A stretch of 64,000 nucleotides of DNA from Tenrec ecaudatus (lineage: Eukaryota > Chordata > Mammalia > Afrosoricida > Tenrecidae), in contig NC_134539.1 in NCBI RefSeq assembly GCF_050624435.1, forward strand, positions 48,144,001-48,208,000, written 5' to 3'. The notes under the pieces were generated by a model, which was given only the letters and a program-made list of their open reading frames with translations, did not search any database and had not been told where the DNA came from. This document shows positions 1 through 10,724 of this stretch, in pieces; the first letter of the stretch is position 1, and every line of letters starts with the position of its first letter. A program made the position numbers and the translations under genes.

Positions 1-1265
1 GTGTTTCATATAATAGGCTGTATGTGAGTTAGTTTATAATTTATACATAAGTACAATTTTCATAACCTGGGACTTCCTATACTGCCTGTAAATACCCAAG
101 AGAATTTAAAATATATGCCTATAAGAAAATGTACACTGACTTTACATAACAGCATAATTCATAATAGCAAAAACATAGAAAGAGAGGATGGCCCAAGATG
201 GCAGTATTGTCAGGTGCCTCATAAAATACTCCTTATAACAAATCTCAAGAAAACAAGTGAATTTCATATAGATGACAACGTGGGAACCATCAGCAGCAAA
301 AGGAAGGTGGTAGAATCAGAGACTGTACAAAAGCAGCAGACACGGACAATGATGCCTTGTCAACATCCTCCTTGGTAGACCTGTCCATCATTACCACACT
401 GAAACAAAACAGGCAACATTCCCAGTCAATGCCCCCATCACCTGGTGCTACAAAGGACTAGTGTCTCTATACCCAGAGCCAGAACCAGGCTAGCAAAATA
501 CACTCACCTCCCTCACTGTGAACCGTCTCAACTCCTCATACTGGTAGTGGTCCCACTCTGTAACCCATGTCCCCACATGCAATTATGAACTGGCAGCAAC
601 TACCATCACCATGTCCCTTGCACTGGGACCCATGAACTTGTTGGTTCATAGCAATGTCTCTTCCTCTGCCCAGCCACCACACCAGGGACCTGCAGACCAA
701 TGGAGTACACTCCTGCACATCACAACCTAGTGGACTAGATTCTCTGCTTTTCCCCCTACATGGTACCTTCTAAATAGAAGCCCATGCATACTCTAACAAC
801 CCTTGCAGTCTTGCTTGCTCAGAACCAGCAATACAAGTTCCCATGCAAACCACTGGTGACTGGTGACCCACATACCATTGACCTAATCACCTGGTATCTG
901 GCAATGCAAACACACAGTACTCAACCCAGAGACCAGTGTGAAAGTTCCCTGTACCCACACCTAGGTAACCTGCCAGACACATCTCCTTACTACCAATGCC
1001 AGTCATCTCCTGGCAGACACCAATGACACCCTAGTGCCTTTATTTAAGATACATCCAGGTGCAGGAGCATATTCCACATCCAAATAGTACCTGCAGGCAC
1101 TCTGCATTTGACTGACCCCGCTTGATGCACCTCACCACCTACTGACATGTCATGTGCAGTGAGTATACCCCATCCATTTGTGTAGCATTTCCTCAATCTG
1201 GATACAGAGAACTCCTGCCCCTCCCCACCCACCCCGGCAAGGGGGTACTAGCAGAGAGCATCAAA
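1..1265. other. No gene seen; possible L1 5' region
   Basis: No convincing coding frame. The stretch from about 380 to 1080 is C-rich and unlike its AT-rich flanks. Because it lies just upstream of recognisable L1 ORF1 sequence in the same orientation, it may be the old L1's 5' UTR, but nothing in it identifies it directly. Confidence 0.3.
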
Positions 1266-1529
1266 TGTAATGCCTCAAAGACAACAAATAATAACAAATC
1301 ATATGAAGAAACGGGGGAAAATGGCTCAAACAGATGAGCAAAATAAAAGCGCAGAAAATTTTCCTGAAAAGAGGTCAAGGAAAACACAGACAAAACCAAA
1401 GATAATTGAATTCAGGAAAACAATACAAGAATAAAATGACAAAATAAACAGACAACTAAAACCATACCAAAAAACTAGAAATCCATAAGACTAAAATGTC
1501 AGAAATAGCATAGATGTAGAATTGAATTA

Positions 1530-1736
1530 ACAGAAGAAAGGGTGAGTGAAATAGAGGGCAAATCCCTTGGTACTAATTTGTTTGAGGACCATTCTGAGGG
1601 AAAAGAATGAAGAAAACCTATGAAGGAAGACAACTATAAAGAAGAAAAATCTCAAAGTAACGAGAATTACAGGATGGGGAGTTTTGAAGGATGTACTGAG
1701 AGAATTGTGGAAGATTTACTTGCAGAAAACTTCCCT
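1530..1736 (+). pseudogene. L1 ORF1 remnant, first part
   Basis: This K/E-rich segment resembles the coiled-coil to RRM part of mammalian L1 ORF1, including a short stretch reading ERIVEDLLAENFP near its end. It is cut at 1736 by an L1 3'-end insertion and continues at 2841 after a 13-bp target-site duplication. Frame breaks make it non-functional. Confidence 0.6.
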
Positions 1737-2827
1737 ACCCCCACCCTCCCCACCAGGGTACAAAGAACAGAAAAATGGGTGAAGGGAGACACCAGACAGT
1801 GTAAGATATGAAAATTAAAATTTATAATTTATCAAGGGTTCATGAAGATGGGATGGTAGGGGAGGGAGGGTAAAAAAGAAGAGCTGATACCAAGGACTCA
1901 AGTAGAAAGAAAATATTTTCAAAATGATGATAGCGGGGTCTTAAAGGCTTGAAGATAAAACAAGCGGCCATCTAGCTGAGAAGCAACAAAACCCACATGG
2001 AAGAAGCACACCAGCCTGTGTGATCATGAGGTGTTGATGGGATAAGGTATCAGGCATCTAAGACCCAGAACAAAATCATACCAATGGGAATTGGGGGCAG
2101 GGGGGAAGGACTTGAGTGGAGACCCAAAGCCCATCTGCAAACGATTGGACATTCCCTTACAGAAGTGTCACAGGAAGAGACACGCCAGTCAGGGTGCAGT
2201 ATAGCACAGACAAAACATGCAACTTTCCTCTAGTTCTTTGATGCTTTCTCCTCACCACCATCATGACCTCAATTCTACCTTACAGATCGGATTAGACCAA
2301 AGCATGCACACTGCTACAGACAAGAGCCCGCAACACAGGGAATCCAGGATAGATAAACTCCTCAGGACCAACAATGAGAACAGAGATACCAGGAGGATAA
2401 GGGGGAGGTAGGTGGGGAAAAGGAGAATTGATCACAAGGATCAACATGTAGCCCCCTCCCAGGGGGACAAACAATATAAAAGGAGGTGAAGGGTGACAGA
2501 GGATGATGTAAGATATGAAAATGATAATCTATAATTTATCAAGGATTCATGGAGGAGGGAAGTTGGGAGAGGAATGGGGAAAATGAGGAGGGATATCAAG
2601 GGCTCAAATAGAAAGAAAATGCTTTGAAAATGATAATGGCAACATATGTACAAATATGCTTTACACAATGGATGAATGTATGCATCGTGCTAATAGATGT
2701 AAGAGCCCCCAATAAAAGTATTTAATTAAAAAATTATGATGGCAACATATTTATATATGGGCTTGATACAACTGATGTATGAATTGTTATAAGAGCTGTA
2801 AGAACCCCCAATAAAATGATTTTTTAA
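1737..2827 (+). mobile_element. Tenrec-type L1 3' end (copy A), split by copy B
   Basis: Purine-rich 3'-UTR type sequence ending in an AATAAAATGATTTTTT tail. It is flanked by an exact 13-bp duplication, agaaaacttccct, at 1724-1736 and 2828-2840, as expected of LINE target-primed insertion. It interrupts ORF1 of the older L1. Only 1737-1931 and 2730-2827 belong to this copy; the middle is copy B. Confidence 0.85.
1932..2729 (+). mobile_element. Tenrec-type L1 3' end (copy B), nested in copy A
   Basis: A longer 3' fragment of the same L1 family. It ends in an AATAAA-type tail near 2711-2729 and is flanked by an 11-bp duplication with one mismatch (aaaatgatgat at 1921-1931, aaaattatgat at 2730-2740). 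Copy A's sequence continues in register on the far side, so B is the younger insertion. Confidence 0.85.
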
Positions 2828-3061
2828 AGAAAACTTCCCTCTAAACATCATGAATGATAATAAATTTTACAATCAAGAAGCTCAATGAACCTGATACTAA
2901 ATCTCAAAAGAAACTCACCAAGAAATAAACTCAGACTTGGCAAAACCAAAGACAAACTTATGCAAGTATCTCATGAAAGAAAATAATTTTAATGTACTAG
3001 AAGGCTAAGTGCTGATTTCTTGACAGAAACCATGCAGGAAAAAAAGGCAGTGGGATGCATA

Positions 3062-3125
3062 AAAGGGACTTCAAAAAGTTTGTGGGGAAAAAATCCATCA
3101 TCTTTTAATTTTTGAAGCCCTCTTG
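3062..3125. mobile_element. Short palindromic mariner-like MITE
   Basis: About 64 bp with complementary ends (gggacttcaaaaagtt on the left, tttgaagccctcttg on the right), flanked by TA dinucleotides. It sits in the old L1 ORF1 remnant at a point where L1 normally reads catattc, fitting insertion at a TA. Related palindromes lie near 6714, 20687 and 26520. Confidence 0.6.
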
Positions 3126-3869
3126 TATGAAAGGCTTAAATAAAAAAAATTAAACAAAGAATTGCCAAACAAGAATAACTTATGGAGCAAAACCTGCCTT
3201 TCACAGACAATATTAAAGTAAGATATTCATGATAATAAGAAGTTAGAGGGAATTTGTAAAAAAAAACAAAACTAGAATCTTAAAAAAAACTATTAAAGAT
3301 GGAATAAATGGTGCACACCTTTCCACACAGTTACAACGACAGAAAGATTTAACAAACTGATTTAAAATTTTGAATGTGGGAATATAAAGGTAAGTTTCCG
3401 GATAATCACAATGAAAAGTTAACCAAAATGAATAAAACCATTTTAAAAGATTCAGTAATCATAAAATCAACAACAATGAAGAAAATTCAAAGAAAACCTA
3501 TAAACAAAAAGAATTCAGCACCCAGAAACTAAGCAAAACAAAGAAACTGTTAGCAATGCACAACATTAAAAGCAAAATGATATCATAAACCTGTACTTAT
3601 GGATAACCACACTGAATATAAATGGTTTAAATGCACCAGTCAAAATACAGAGATTAGCAAATGACTGATCAATCTGTTGCCTACAAAAGACACAACTTAG
3701 ACACAAAAATGTAAATAGGTTAAAAATCAAAGGAGAGAAAAATACATGTCAAGCAAAGACTAGTCAAAAGAGAACATACGTAGCAATGATAATTTCTGAT
3801 AAAACAGACTTTAATACCAAATCAATGAAGGGGTAACCCAATCCCCACAAAAATGATGCTTATTGGTTT

Positions 3870-3992
3870 TTTAATGTGAACATAGGGCATTTGGAGTTTG
3901 TTCCACCAGGTCAGACTGTACTTTGCCAGGGACTGGTTCTTCAAGATAACGTCCAAAGTACATGAGTTGAAGTCTCACCATACTCAGTTATA
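3870..3992 (-). mobile_element. RTE LINE 3' fragment
   Basis: Matches the afrotherian RTE segment in which 'gggactggt' precedes 'gtccaaagtac' and 'gaagtctc' when read on the plus strand. This is the antisense of the RTE 3' region. It is inserted within the old L1 ORF2 remnant. Confidence 0.55.
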
Positions 3993-4038
3993 ATAACAGG
4001 AAACTGTAATACATCACTTTTGATGATGGACAGAACTA

Positions 4039-4150
4039 CCATATATACTCGTGTATAAGCTAAGGTTTTTAGCACATTTTATGCCGTTTTTGTGGTAAAA
4101 TTAGGTGCCTCGACTGATATTCAGGACAGCTTATACTCGAGTATATATGG
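4039..4150. mobile_element. Mariner-like MITE with 25-bp inverted ends (copy 1)
   Basis: 112 bp with near-perfect terminal inverted repeats (left starts ccatatatactcgtgtataa, right is its complement with one mismatch). TA dinucleotides lie directly outside both ends, as for Tc1/mariner elements. The interior is too short to code. A second copy is at 35458-35571. It lies in the old L1 ORF2 remnant. Confidence 0.8.
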
Positions 4151-5589
4151 TATTTTTACAATTGAATTAAGATACAAAATACCTAAATAACAAAATCAAC
4201 CAATTTGACTTCACAGAAAAACCAAATATACCACTCAATGGCTGTACAGCACACAGTCTTCCCCAATACACTGGGTCATTCTCCATAATGTTTTAGACCA
4301 CAGTCATGCCTTAAAAATTCCAACACATTGAATGATACATAACATCTCTCTCTAGTCATAGTGCTATAAACCGAGAAATCGGTAACAGGAAAAATGAGGA
4401 AAAGATTAAGTATGTATGAAGCAACACCTTACTACTGGGTAATAGAAAAAATAAAGACAAAATTTTTAAATCTTGAATCAAATGAGAATGAAAACACAAC
4501 ATACCAAAACCTCTGCTACAGCAAAAGCAGTACTCAGAGAAGAATTTATAGCAATAAGTGCAAAAAGGGTCAAAATCAGTAGCTTAATCCTACAACTCTT
4601 CCAAATAGAACAGGAACAGCCAAAGAAGCACACCATCACCAGAAAGCCACAGAAGGAAATTGTCAAAATACGCAGAAATATTAGAAAACTGAGAACAATT
4701 GAAAAAGAATCAATTGAACTACAAATTGGGTCTTTGAGAGGATCAATAAAATCAACAAGCTATTGGCCAAACTGACGGTGAAAAGATTCAAATAAGCAAA
4801 ATAACTGATTAGATAACATGACAAAAGAACCTCTGAGATAAAAAGGAACTTATGAGATTATAGGAAATCACACTCCAACAAATTTGAAGAAATAGAGCAG
4901 ACAAATTTCTAAAAGCTTAATACTCTACAAGTAAAAGGCAAAAAAATTGAACAGACCCAAAACAAAAGAAAGAATTGAAGCACTCATTTAAAAGTCCCAA
5001 CCCAAAAAGGCCTTGTCCACACAGCTTCCCTGGAGAATTCAACCAAATGTCTGGAGAAGATGCAGCATCAATTCTACTCAAACTATTTCAGATCAGAGAA
5101 AAAAAAATTACTCCCTAATTAATTATAATCCAGCCAACTTATGATACCAAAGCAAAAATACCACTTAACAAGAAATTACAGACCTTCATGAATATAGATG
5201 CAAAAGTTCAACAAAATTATAACCAAGAATATTCAACAGCATATAAAATATCTATACACCATGATGATGTGGGAGTCATACTAGGGAAGCAAGGGTGATT
5301 TAACATTCACAATCAATGTAATGTAGCATACATAGAACAAAGACAAAGAATTGCATGATCATCTTATCAATGCGGAAAAGGTGTTTGAGAAAATCCAACA
5401 TCTTTTCCTGATAAAATCTCTGAGTAAAATATAAATAGAGGGGAAATTTCTGAACACAATGGCTACATGCACAAAGAACAGCCCTCATTATTCTTAATGA
5501 AGAAAATTTGAAAGCCTGTGCCTGGAAAGCAGGACTAAAGGATGATGCTCTTTCTTACCGCTTACTCATCGTTGTAATAAAGGCTTCCC

Positions 5590-5855
5590 GTGGCCATTGG
5601 CGCAAGTAAGGGGACCTACATTGGAAAGACCTGCATCCTTGTGCTCACATGGCATGGTCAAAGCTCAAAACAAAGTCACAGCCAGAGTCAATGCACACTC
5701 AAGAGACCGGACAAGATTAAAGAGGACTGCCGCAATGGAATTCCAAGCCTGCAAATCTTTCAGGGAGTTGATGCCTCATCTTTCTCCCAGCAAGTGGCTA
5801 ATGGATTCAAACTGTTGACCTTGGGTTAGCAGCCTAACTTGTGACCACCAGCTAA
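5590..5855 (-). mobile_element. AfroSINE-type SINE, diverged
   Basis: Read on the minus strand, the right half has the tRNA-derived head (gctgctaaccc, then aaggtcaacagtttgaa) followed by the gggagaaagatga block. The left half is too diverged to assign fully. It sits inside the L1 ORF2 remnant. Confidence 0.5.
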
Positions 5856-5961
5856 TTTACATAGAAAACCCCAGAGACTTCATCAGAAAGTTAATAGAAG
5901 GATTCAACAAAGAGGCAGGGTACAAGACCAACACAGAAAAACCTGCTGGGTTCTGCTACAC

Positions 5962-6155
5962 GAGTGATTCTCAACCTGTGGGTCACGGCCCCTTTGGGGG
6001 GTTGAATGGCCTTTTCACAGGGGTCGCCTGGTTCATAACAGTAGCAAAATGACAGTGATGAAGTAGCAACGAAAATAATGTTATGGTTGGGGGGTCACCA
6101 TAACATGGGGAACTGTATGAAAGGGTCGCAGCATGAGGAAGGTTGAGAACCACTG
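5962..6155 (+). mobile_element. SPIN non-autonomous hAT transposon (copy 1)
   Basis: 194 bp beginning gagtgattctcaacctgtgg and ending gaggaaggttgagaaccactg, the SPIN inverted ends, with the characteristic interior blocks cataacagtagcaaaat and gaagtagcaacgaaaata. An imperfect 8-bp target duplication (tgctacac / ctctacac) flanks it. SPIN elements are moved by a hAT transposase supplied in trans; this copy codes for nothing. It interrupts L1 ORF2, which resumes directly after it. Confidence 0.88.
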
Positions 6156-6340
6156 CTCTACACCAATAAGAGGATTATGAAAACAACCCAGACTGCAATA
6201 CTATTTACAATAGTCCACCCCAAAGATAAACTACTTAAGAGTAAGTCTAACCACGACATAAAAGACGTCTACAAGAAAACTATAAAAGATAACTGCAAAA
6301 AGCTATGTACGTAGAAAACCGTTCCGTGTGCATGGACTGA

Positions 6341-6710
6341 ATGGAAGGGAGGAAGAGGTGGAATTACTTTAGCCCTAGTAGACACTTGTTGTTTGGGTGA
6401 AGGGAACCAAGACCAAAGGTGAACCCAGGTGAAATGAGTACAACCAAGACCAAGGTGAAGTAAAGACAACCTAGCCAAGAAACTGAAGACACTAAGAAGC
6501 ACACACGTGAAAGGGGAGTTTTCAATGACATACAATTTTGCAACAACAGTAAAAATACCCAGAAAACATGGGAACATGCACTATGGGTACATAGTTTTAG
6601 AAGTAGACATGGGTGTATATATGTATAGAGAGATATTTGGAGGTAAATGGAGATGTATTTATAGAAAAATCTATAGGCACAGGTGTATCTATGTTTATGT
6701 GAACTGAATA
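6341..6710. other. No gene seen
   Basis: AT-rich sequence after the point where L1 ORF2 similarity is lost. Short open frames on both strands show no recognisable domain. It may be a diverged L1 3' UTR, but I cannot show that. Confidence 0.3.
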
Positions 6711-6713
6711 TGC

Positions 6714-6785
6714 CAGGGGGCTTCAAGAAGTTCATGGGAAAATTCCATTATATTTGAATTCCGTTTTTCCACAAACACTGTGACA
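6714..6785. mobile_element. Short palindromic mariner-like MITE, decayed right end
   Basis: The left end, caggggg then cttcaagaagttcatggga, matches the palindromic family also seen at 3062, 20687 and 26520. The complementary right end is only partly preserved. Confidence 0.5.
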
Positions 6786-7269
6786 CTCAATTGAATATCC
6801 ACATATACATATAACAAACCAGTAAGGGGTGGTTACCAAGATCCCTAGAAATAGCCAAGCCACTAACTTAGTGGGTTACCCGGCTTATGATAATAGTCTC
6901 GGTGACAATTTAGTTAATTGGTATAGCATAGTTTACAAAGATTAAGTTCTGGATTGTGGATTGGCAAGTACCACCTTGGATCTTATCAAGCTAGCAAGCA
7001 GGCATAAGACACAACTGCAGGCCTCCACTCATGCGGAGCCAAACAAGAACGAAGAGAATCACAGAGTGGAAAAGGGAAACGAATCTATTGAACCAGAAAC
7101 TCGCATGAACCACAGTCTTCTCTAACCTGAGAGACCAAAAACACTACATGGTGCCGGGCTATCACTCTGAACTTTTCTTATCAGGGTTACCGCAGAAGAG
7201 CCTGGTTAGAATGGAGGAGAAATTTAGAGAAAAAAAATCAAATTCCTTCAAACAAAACCCCACCCCTGG

Positions 7270-7535
7270 TTGAGTCTCTGTGGGCCCACTAAACCTCCTT
7301 AGAGCAAGGATATCGAGACTGTGTCTCATTTATGTTGGACGCGTCCCAGGAGAGACGAGGATCTGGAAAAGGGCGCCATGCTTGCCAGAGACAGCGAAAG
7401 GCAGATGCCCAATGAGAGGGAGTGGCCCCGTGGTTGCAAATATGGTCTCAAAGGTAACAATGATGAGAACAGCTCCGGGTGGGCAGTTTCCTTCTGTTGT
7501 CGACAGGGTCGCAGGAGTGTGAACTCCCTTGATGG
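7270..7535 (+). mobile_element. RTE LINE 3' end, copy 1
   Basis: Sequence around 7315-7530 follows the order of the afrotherian RTE 3' end: a gagactgtgtctcatttatgttgg block, a ggaaaagggcgccatgcttg block, then 'cttctgttgtcgacagggtcgc' near the terminus. It is non-coding through decay. A second copy follows at once. Confidence 0.6.
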
Positions 7536-7589
7536 ACCACCACAACATCGGCAGGAGAAAGCTGGGCACTGCCTAAAGAAGACAGCAGA

Positions 7590-7940
7590 AGCAAAGACGA
7601 ATTGGGAGTATGGCGCCACTGGAGAATGCTGAAGGTCTACACACGGAGTGCCAGAAGAACACGCAAATCTGTCTGGGAGGCAGAAAATCCAGTGCGCATC
7701 CTTAGAAGGAGAGGAGACAAGACTCGTGTATTATGGACATGCTATCTATCAGAAGTTACCATCCCCTGGAAAGGGTCATCATATTTCGTGGAGAGTGAAA
7801 AAGAGGAAGATTCTCGAGGGGACAGATTGACATAGTGTCGGCAACAATGGGTTCAGACCTAACAATGGGGAGGATGGCCCAGGAGAGGGTGGCGTCTCAT
7901 TCTCTTGCATATAGGGTTGCTAAGGGTTGAAACCCACAGA
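7590..7940 (+). mobile_element. RTE LINE 3' end, copy 2
   Basis: The same 3' RTE blocks recur in the same order, here starting further upstream (ggcgccactggagaatgctg) and ending with ggatggcccaggagagg and catatagggttgctaag. Stops break the reverse-transcriptase frame. Copies 1 and 2 lie head to tail, either from a tandem duplication or two independent insertions. Confidence 0.65.
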
Positions 7941-8039
7941 AAATACCTACATTCCTCACAAGTGCAAAAAAGAACTTCACCAAGATGGACCACAATCAAA
8001 TCTCCATAAATTTGAAAGAATTCGAGTGACATGATTTCT

Positions 8040-8282
8040 GGTGGCCTGTTATACGTTGTGATTTGTCTGTGATGCCTTTTCCTGTCTTCTACAAAATCAG
8101 ATACATATTTGGCACATATCTGGGATAGTAATTTCAAGCCATATTTTCTTTTTTAAAAAGGTTAAATTTATTCGTGGGCATTAGTAGGAATACATACGCA
8201 CCCTCTTCCAGTTAAAAACATATAAAACACTTTATTGTACATGATGGTTTGCTCCACTTTCCCTCCCCACCTCCTCTTCCCG
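8040..8282 (+). repeat. Left arm of large inverted repeat
   Basis: About 243 bp that reappear, reverse-complemented and nearly identical, at 8998-9242. On the minus strand this arm reads like a retroelement 3' end (aataaatttaacctttttaa) followed by about 110 bp of further sequence. A 0.7-kb loop separates the arms. Confidence 0.9.
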
Positions 8283-8299
8283 CTTCACTGAGCTGCTAA

Positions 8300-8445
8300 T
8301 CAAAGGAGGTCTGCGGTGTGGACCCAGCAGCCACCCTGTGGGACAATGGTTGAAGCTGTCTACTCCCATAAAGATTCAGTCTCAGAAACCAAAAGGAGCA
8401 GTGCTACCCTGTCCTGTGTGTTCAAATGACCTTGAAAGCGATGAG
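8300..8445 (+). mobile_element. AfroSINE-type SINE fragment in loop
   Basis: A diverged SINE body: actcccataaag, cagtctcagaaac and ctaccctgtcctg occur in the AfroSINE order. The tRNA-like head is poorly preserved. Confidence 0.45.
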
Positions 8446-8724
8446 AGATGAACTGGAGTGTTCTAGAACAAAATGCCTGCGGTCTCAAATAACCTCGCCT
8501 TTTATCTTCAGACACTCAGAAAGCATTTCATTGGGACAAAAGTCGTAGTAAAAGTCAGCGCAAAGTAGACGGTAGAACAAGTATAAAACCAAGTTATTTC
8601 TTCAAGAATTTTTATGTCTTCTAACCAGACTGGCCAGGAAAAGAGAGAGAAGACACATCACTATCATTAAGAGCAAGAGAGATGACATCACCACAATTTC
8701 TTGCCGAGGTTGCGTGTCCTTACA

Positions 8725-8912
8725 GGAATCCTGGTGGCAGATGGTTATGAATTGCGCCACTAACAGTAAGGTCCTAAGGAGTGGCTCTGAAGGAGAAAAG
8801 TGAGACTTCCTATCCCCCTAAAGTTACGGTCTCAGAAACCTTCCGAAGCAGTTCTACCCTGCCTTAAAGGGTCACCGTGAGTCAGAGCTAGCTTGCTGGC
8901 AGTGGGTGACTG
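8725..8912 (+). mobile_element. AfroSINE-type SINE in loop
   Basis: Head aatcctggtggcagatggtta, then aacagtaaggtc, a gagaaaag block, ggtctcagaaacc, ttctaccctgcc and cgtgagtcagagc in the AfroSINE order. It lies in the loop of the inverted repeat and in the same orientation as the fragment at 8300. Confidence 0.7.
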
Positions 8913-8997
8913 TACTTATACCTTTTCTCTATAGGGTGGAGAGAAGAGGGGGAGGGGGTGGTAGAGGACTGGAAAAGGTGGGAGGGAAAAGGGAACA

Positions 8998-9242
8998 GGA
9001 AGAGGAGGTGGGGGAGGGAAAGTGGAGCAAACCATCACATACAATAAAGTGTTCTAAATATTTTTAGCTGGAAGAGGGTGCTCGTGTATTAATACTACTC
9101 ATGCCCAAGAATAAATTTAACCTTTTTAAAAAAGAAAATATGGTTTGAAATTACTATCCCAGATATGTGCCACATATGTGTCTGATTTTGTAGAAGACAG
9201 GAAAAGACATCACAGACAAATCACAACGTATAACAGGCCACC
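8998..9242 (-). repeat. Right arm of large inverted repeat
   Basis: Reverse complement of 8040-8282 with scattered substitutions. Matching blocks include ataacaggccacc, acaaatcacaacgta and ggagcaaaccatca. Outside the arms the flanking sequences differ, which defines the arm ends. Confidence 0.9.
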
Positions 9243-10724
9243 AGCCAAGGGGGTCTTTTGAAAAAGGAGAAGCCTACAGCACAGTGAGTGGGACAGGCAG
9301 CAAGGTCTGCTGCATTTTCAAAAGCTACACACGCATATTAGCATGAGCTATAGCTGCATCCAATACAAAACTGTAAGAGGCAGATGCTCCATCAAGGTGC
9401 TGGGCTTTTGCCCGCAGAATAAGGGAAATGTGACAAGGTACCACGACTTTTGAAAAGAGATTTTGAAATTTCTTCTGCCGACCAGTGAGGATAATCTCTT
9501 CCAGATGTTGTTTGGCTCACAATGCGCTATTCAAAAATACGAGGTTGGGGGGGTTTTTTCTGGTTTTTTTTTTCAATCTTCTAAATCCAAAAGTCAAATT
9601 TTAGGAACCAAGTTTCCATCACCAACCTCTAAAGCAAATGAAGATTCCAGTTATCTTTGTAAAACATTAGTGTACCATCTAAATCTAAACTTAAACATTG
9701 TACAAATTTTTGAGGGGGGGGATAAAAAAATACCTGTGGAATACAATCCTAGTACCTATCTACTTTGCCTTGGGAAAAATAACGAGGCGCTTAATTTCAT
9801 TTCCTTTCCTGTTTCTACTGTACATCATTCTTCATCAATGAAGTCCCTCTCGGCAATACCTCTTTCAGACAGACTCTTTTACAAACAGCCAGTACAAGGA
9901 AGTGTAACCCTAAAGAGAACTAGTATTGTGCTAGAGGCTGAATTATTCCCAGCTGGGCTGAGGATATATAAATACTCAAACTTCCTGAGATTTCAGAAGC
10001 ATGATTTTGCCAACTTACGAAGTCATTAAGGCAAAGCTGGTCTTATTCTTTAATATAATAATTCTATGGATAACATTTCAAACAGTCTCACCTTGGTTAG
10101 AGGAATAAGAAAATTAAAACAAAGGGAATTAAGTGACCCTTCTCTGCTCCTAACAGTCATAACTATGAAAACAAAGGAAAAGGGCCCCTTTCTCACATGT
10201 GGATGGAATTCTAACTCCTGATTTGCTTTTCTGAAAGGGATCCCCCCCTTGTGTTGTTAAAATATAAACTATATGAAATACGCCAATTCAAGAATTTCTA
10301 CATATTCAATATAGTGAGATTGGCTATAGTCTTCACATTAAACTGTTCACATCCTCTTTTCCTGTTTGTTCCTCTCATTAACATAAACTCATTTTTAATG
10401 GAAAGGCCTTAAATGTAATAGTAGAGACTTTTTAAAATAATTGTTCGAGTTGTTTATCAAGAAAGGAGCAGAAAATAGGAGAGAAGGGGAGCCATTTTTA
10501 TAAACGATGGAGAGATAGTAAAACCACAAAGTAGCCACAAAGCCCCTCTACCTGAGGCATGACCTAAAAACCAGCTGAAGGGCCCCCACTTTAAAGACTT
10601 CTAATCACCAGCCTAGAAGATACCGTCCTATTTGTGCAGAAGAAAACACGAGACCTCGACATGTGCAGAATGAAATGTGGCACACTGGAAGCTTCTAACG
10701 GGGCACCCCAAAGAGCTGAAGCTT
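9243..10724. other. No gene seen
   Basis: AT-rich, mostly non-repetitive sequence. A 188-codon open frame at 9463-10029 (plus) has no recognisable domain, splice context or promoter and is about what chance allows in 64 kb. Confidence 0.4.

Larger units (their letters stand above)
1266..6340 (+). mobile_element. Old decayed L1 LINE, plus strand, multiply interrupted
   Basis: L1-like ORF1 sequence is readable near 1530-1736 and resumes at about 2841-3060. ORF2-like sequence follows from about 3420 to 6340. Both frames carry many stops and frameshifts, so neither protein can be made. The copy seems to lose its 3' part near 6340. L1 encodes an RNA-binding ORF1 protein and an endonuclease/reverse transcriptase; only degraded traces remain. 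Several later elements sit inside it: L1 3' ends, MITEs, RTE, SINE and SPIN. The family call comes from remembered similarity to mammalian L1s, and the outer boundaries are approximate. Confidence 0.75.
3420..6340 (+). pseudogene. L1 ORF2 (endonuclease/reverse transcriptase) remnant
   Basis: Degraded L1 ORF2-like sequence is recognisable in blocks: 4380-4800 (a frame containing AKAVLREEFIAIS), 5040-5560, 5860-5960 and 6156-6340. Stops and frameshifts are frequent, and it is interrupted by RTE, SINE, mariner-like and SPIN insertions. No catalytic YADD-type block could be read in an open frame, so no active enzyme is possible. Confidence 0.65.

Noticed and set aside
6364-6735. 123-codon minus-strand open frame with hydrophobic stretches
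   Set aside because: Apparent membrane segments come from T-rich minus-strand reading of A-rich DNA. It overlaps another frame on the same strand and a MITE.
9463-10029. 188-codon open frame, plus strand
   Set aside because: A frame of this length is expected about once by chance in a window of this size. It has no domain, no splice or promoter context, and homopolymer runs inside the frame.
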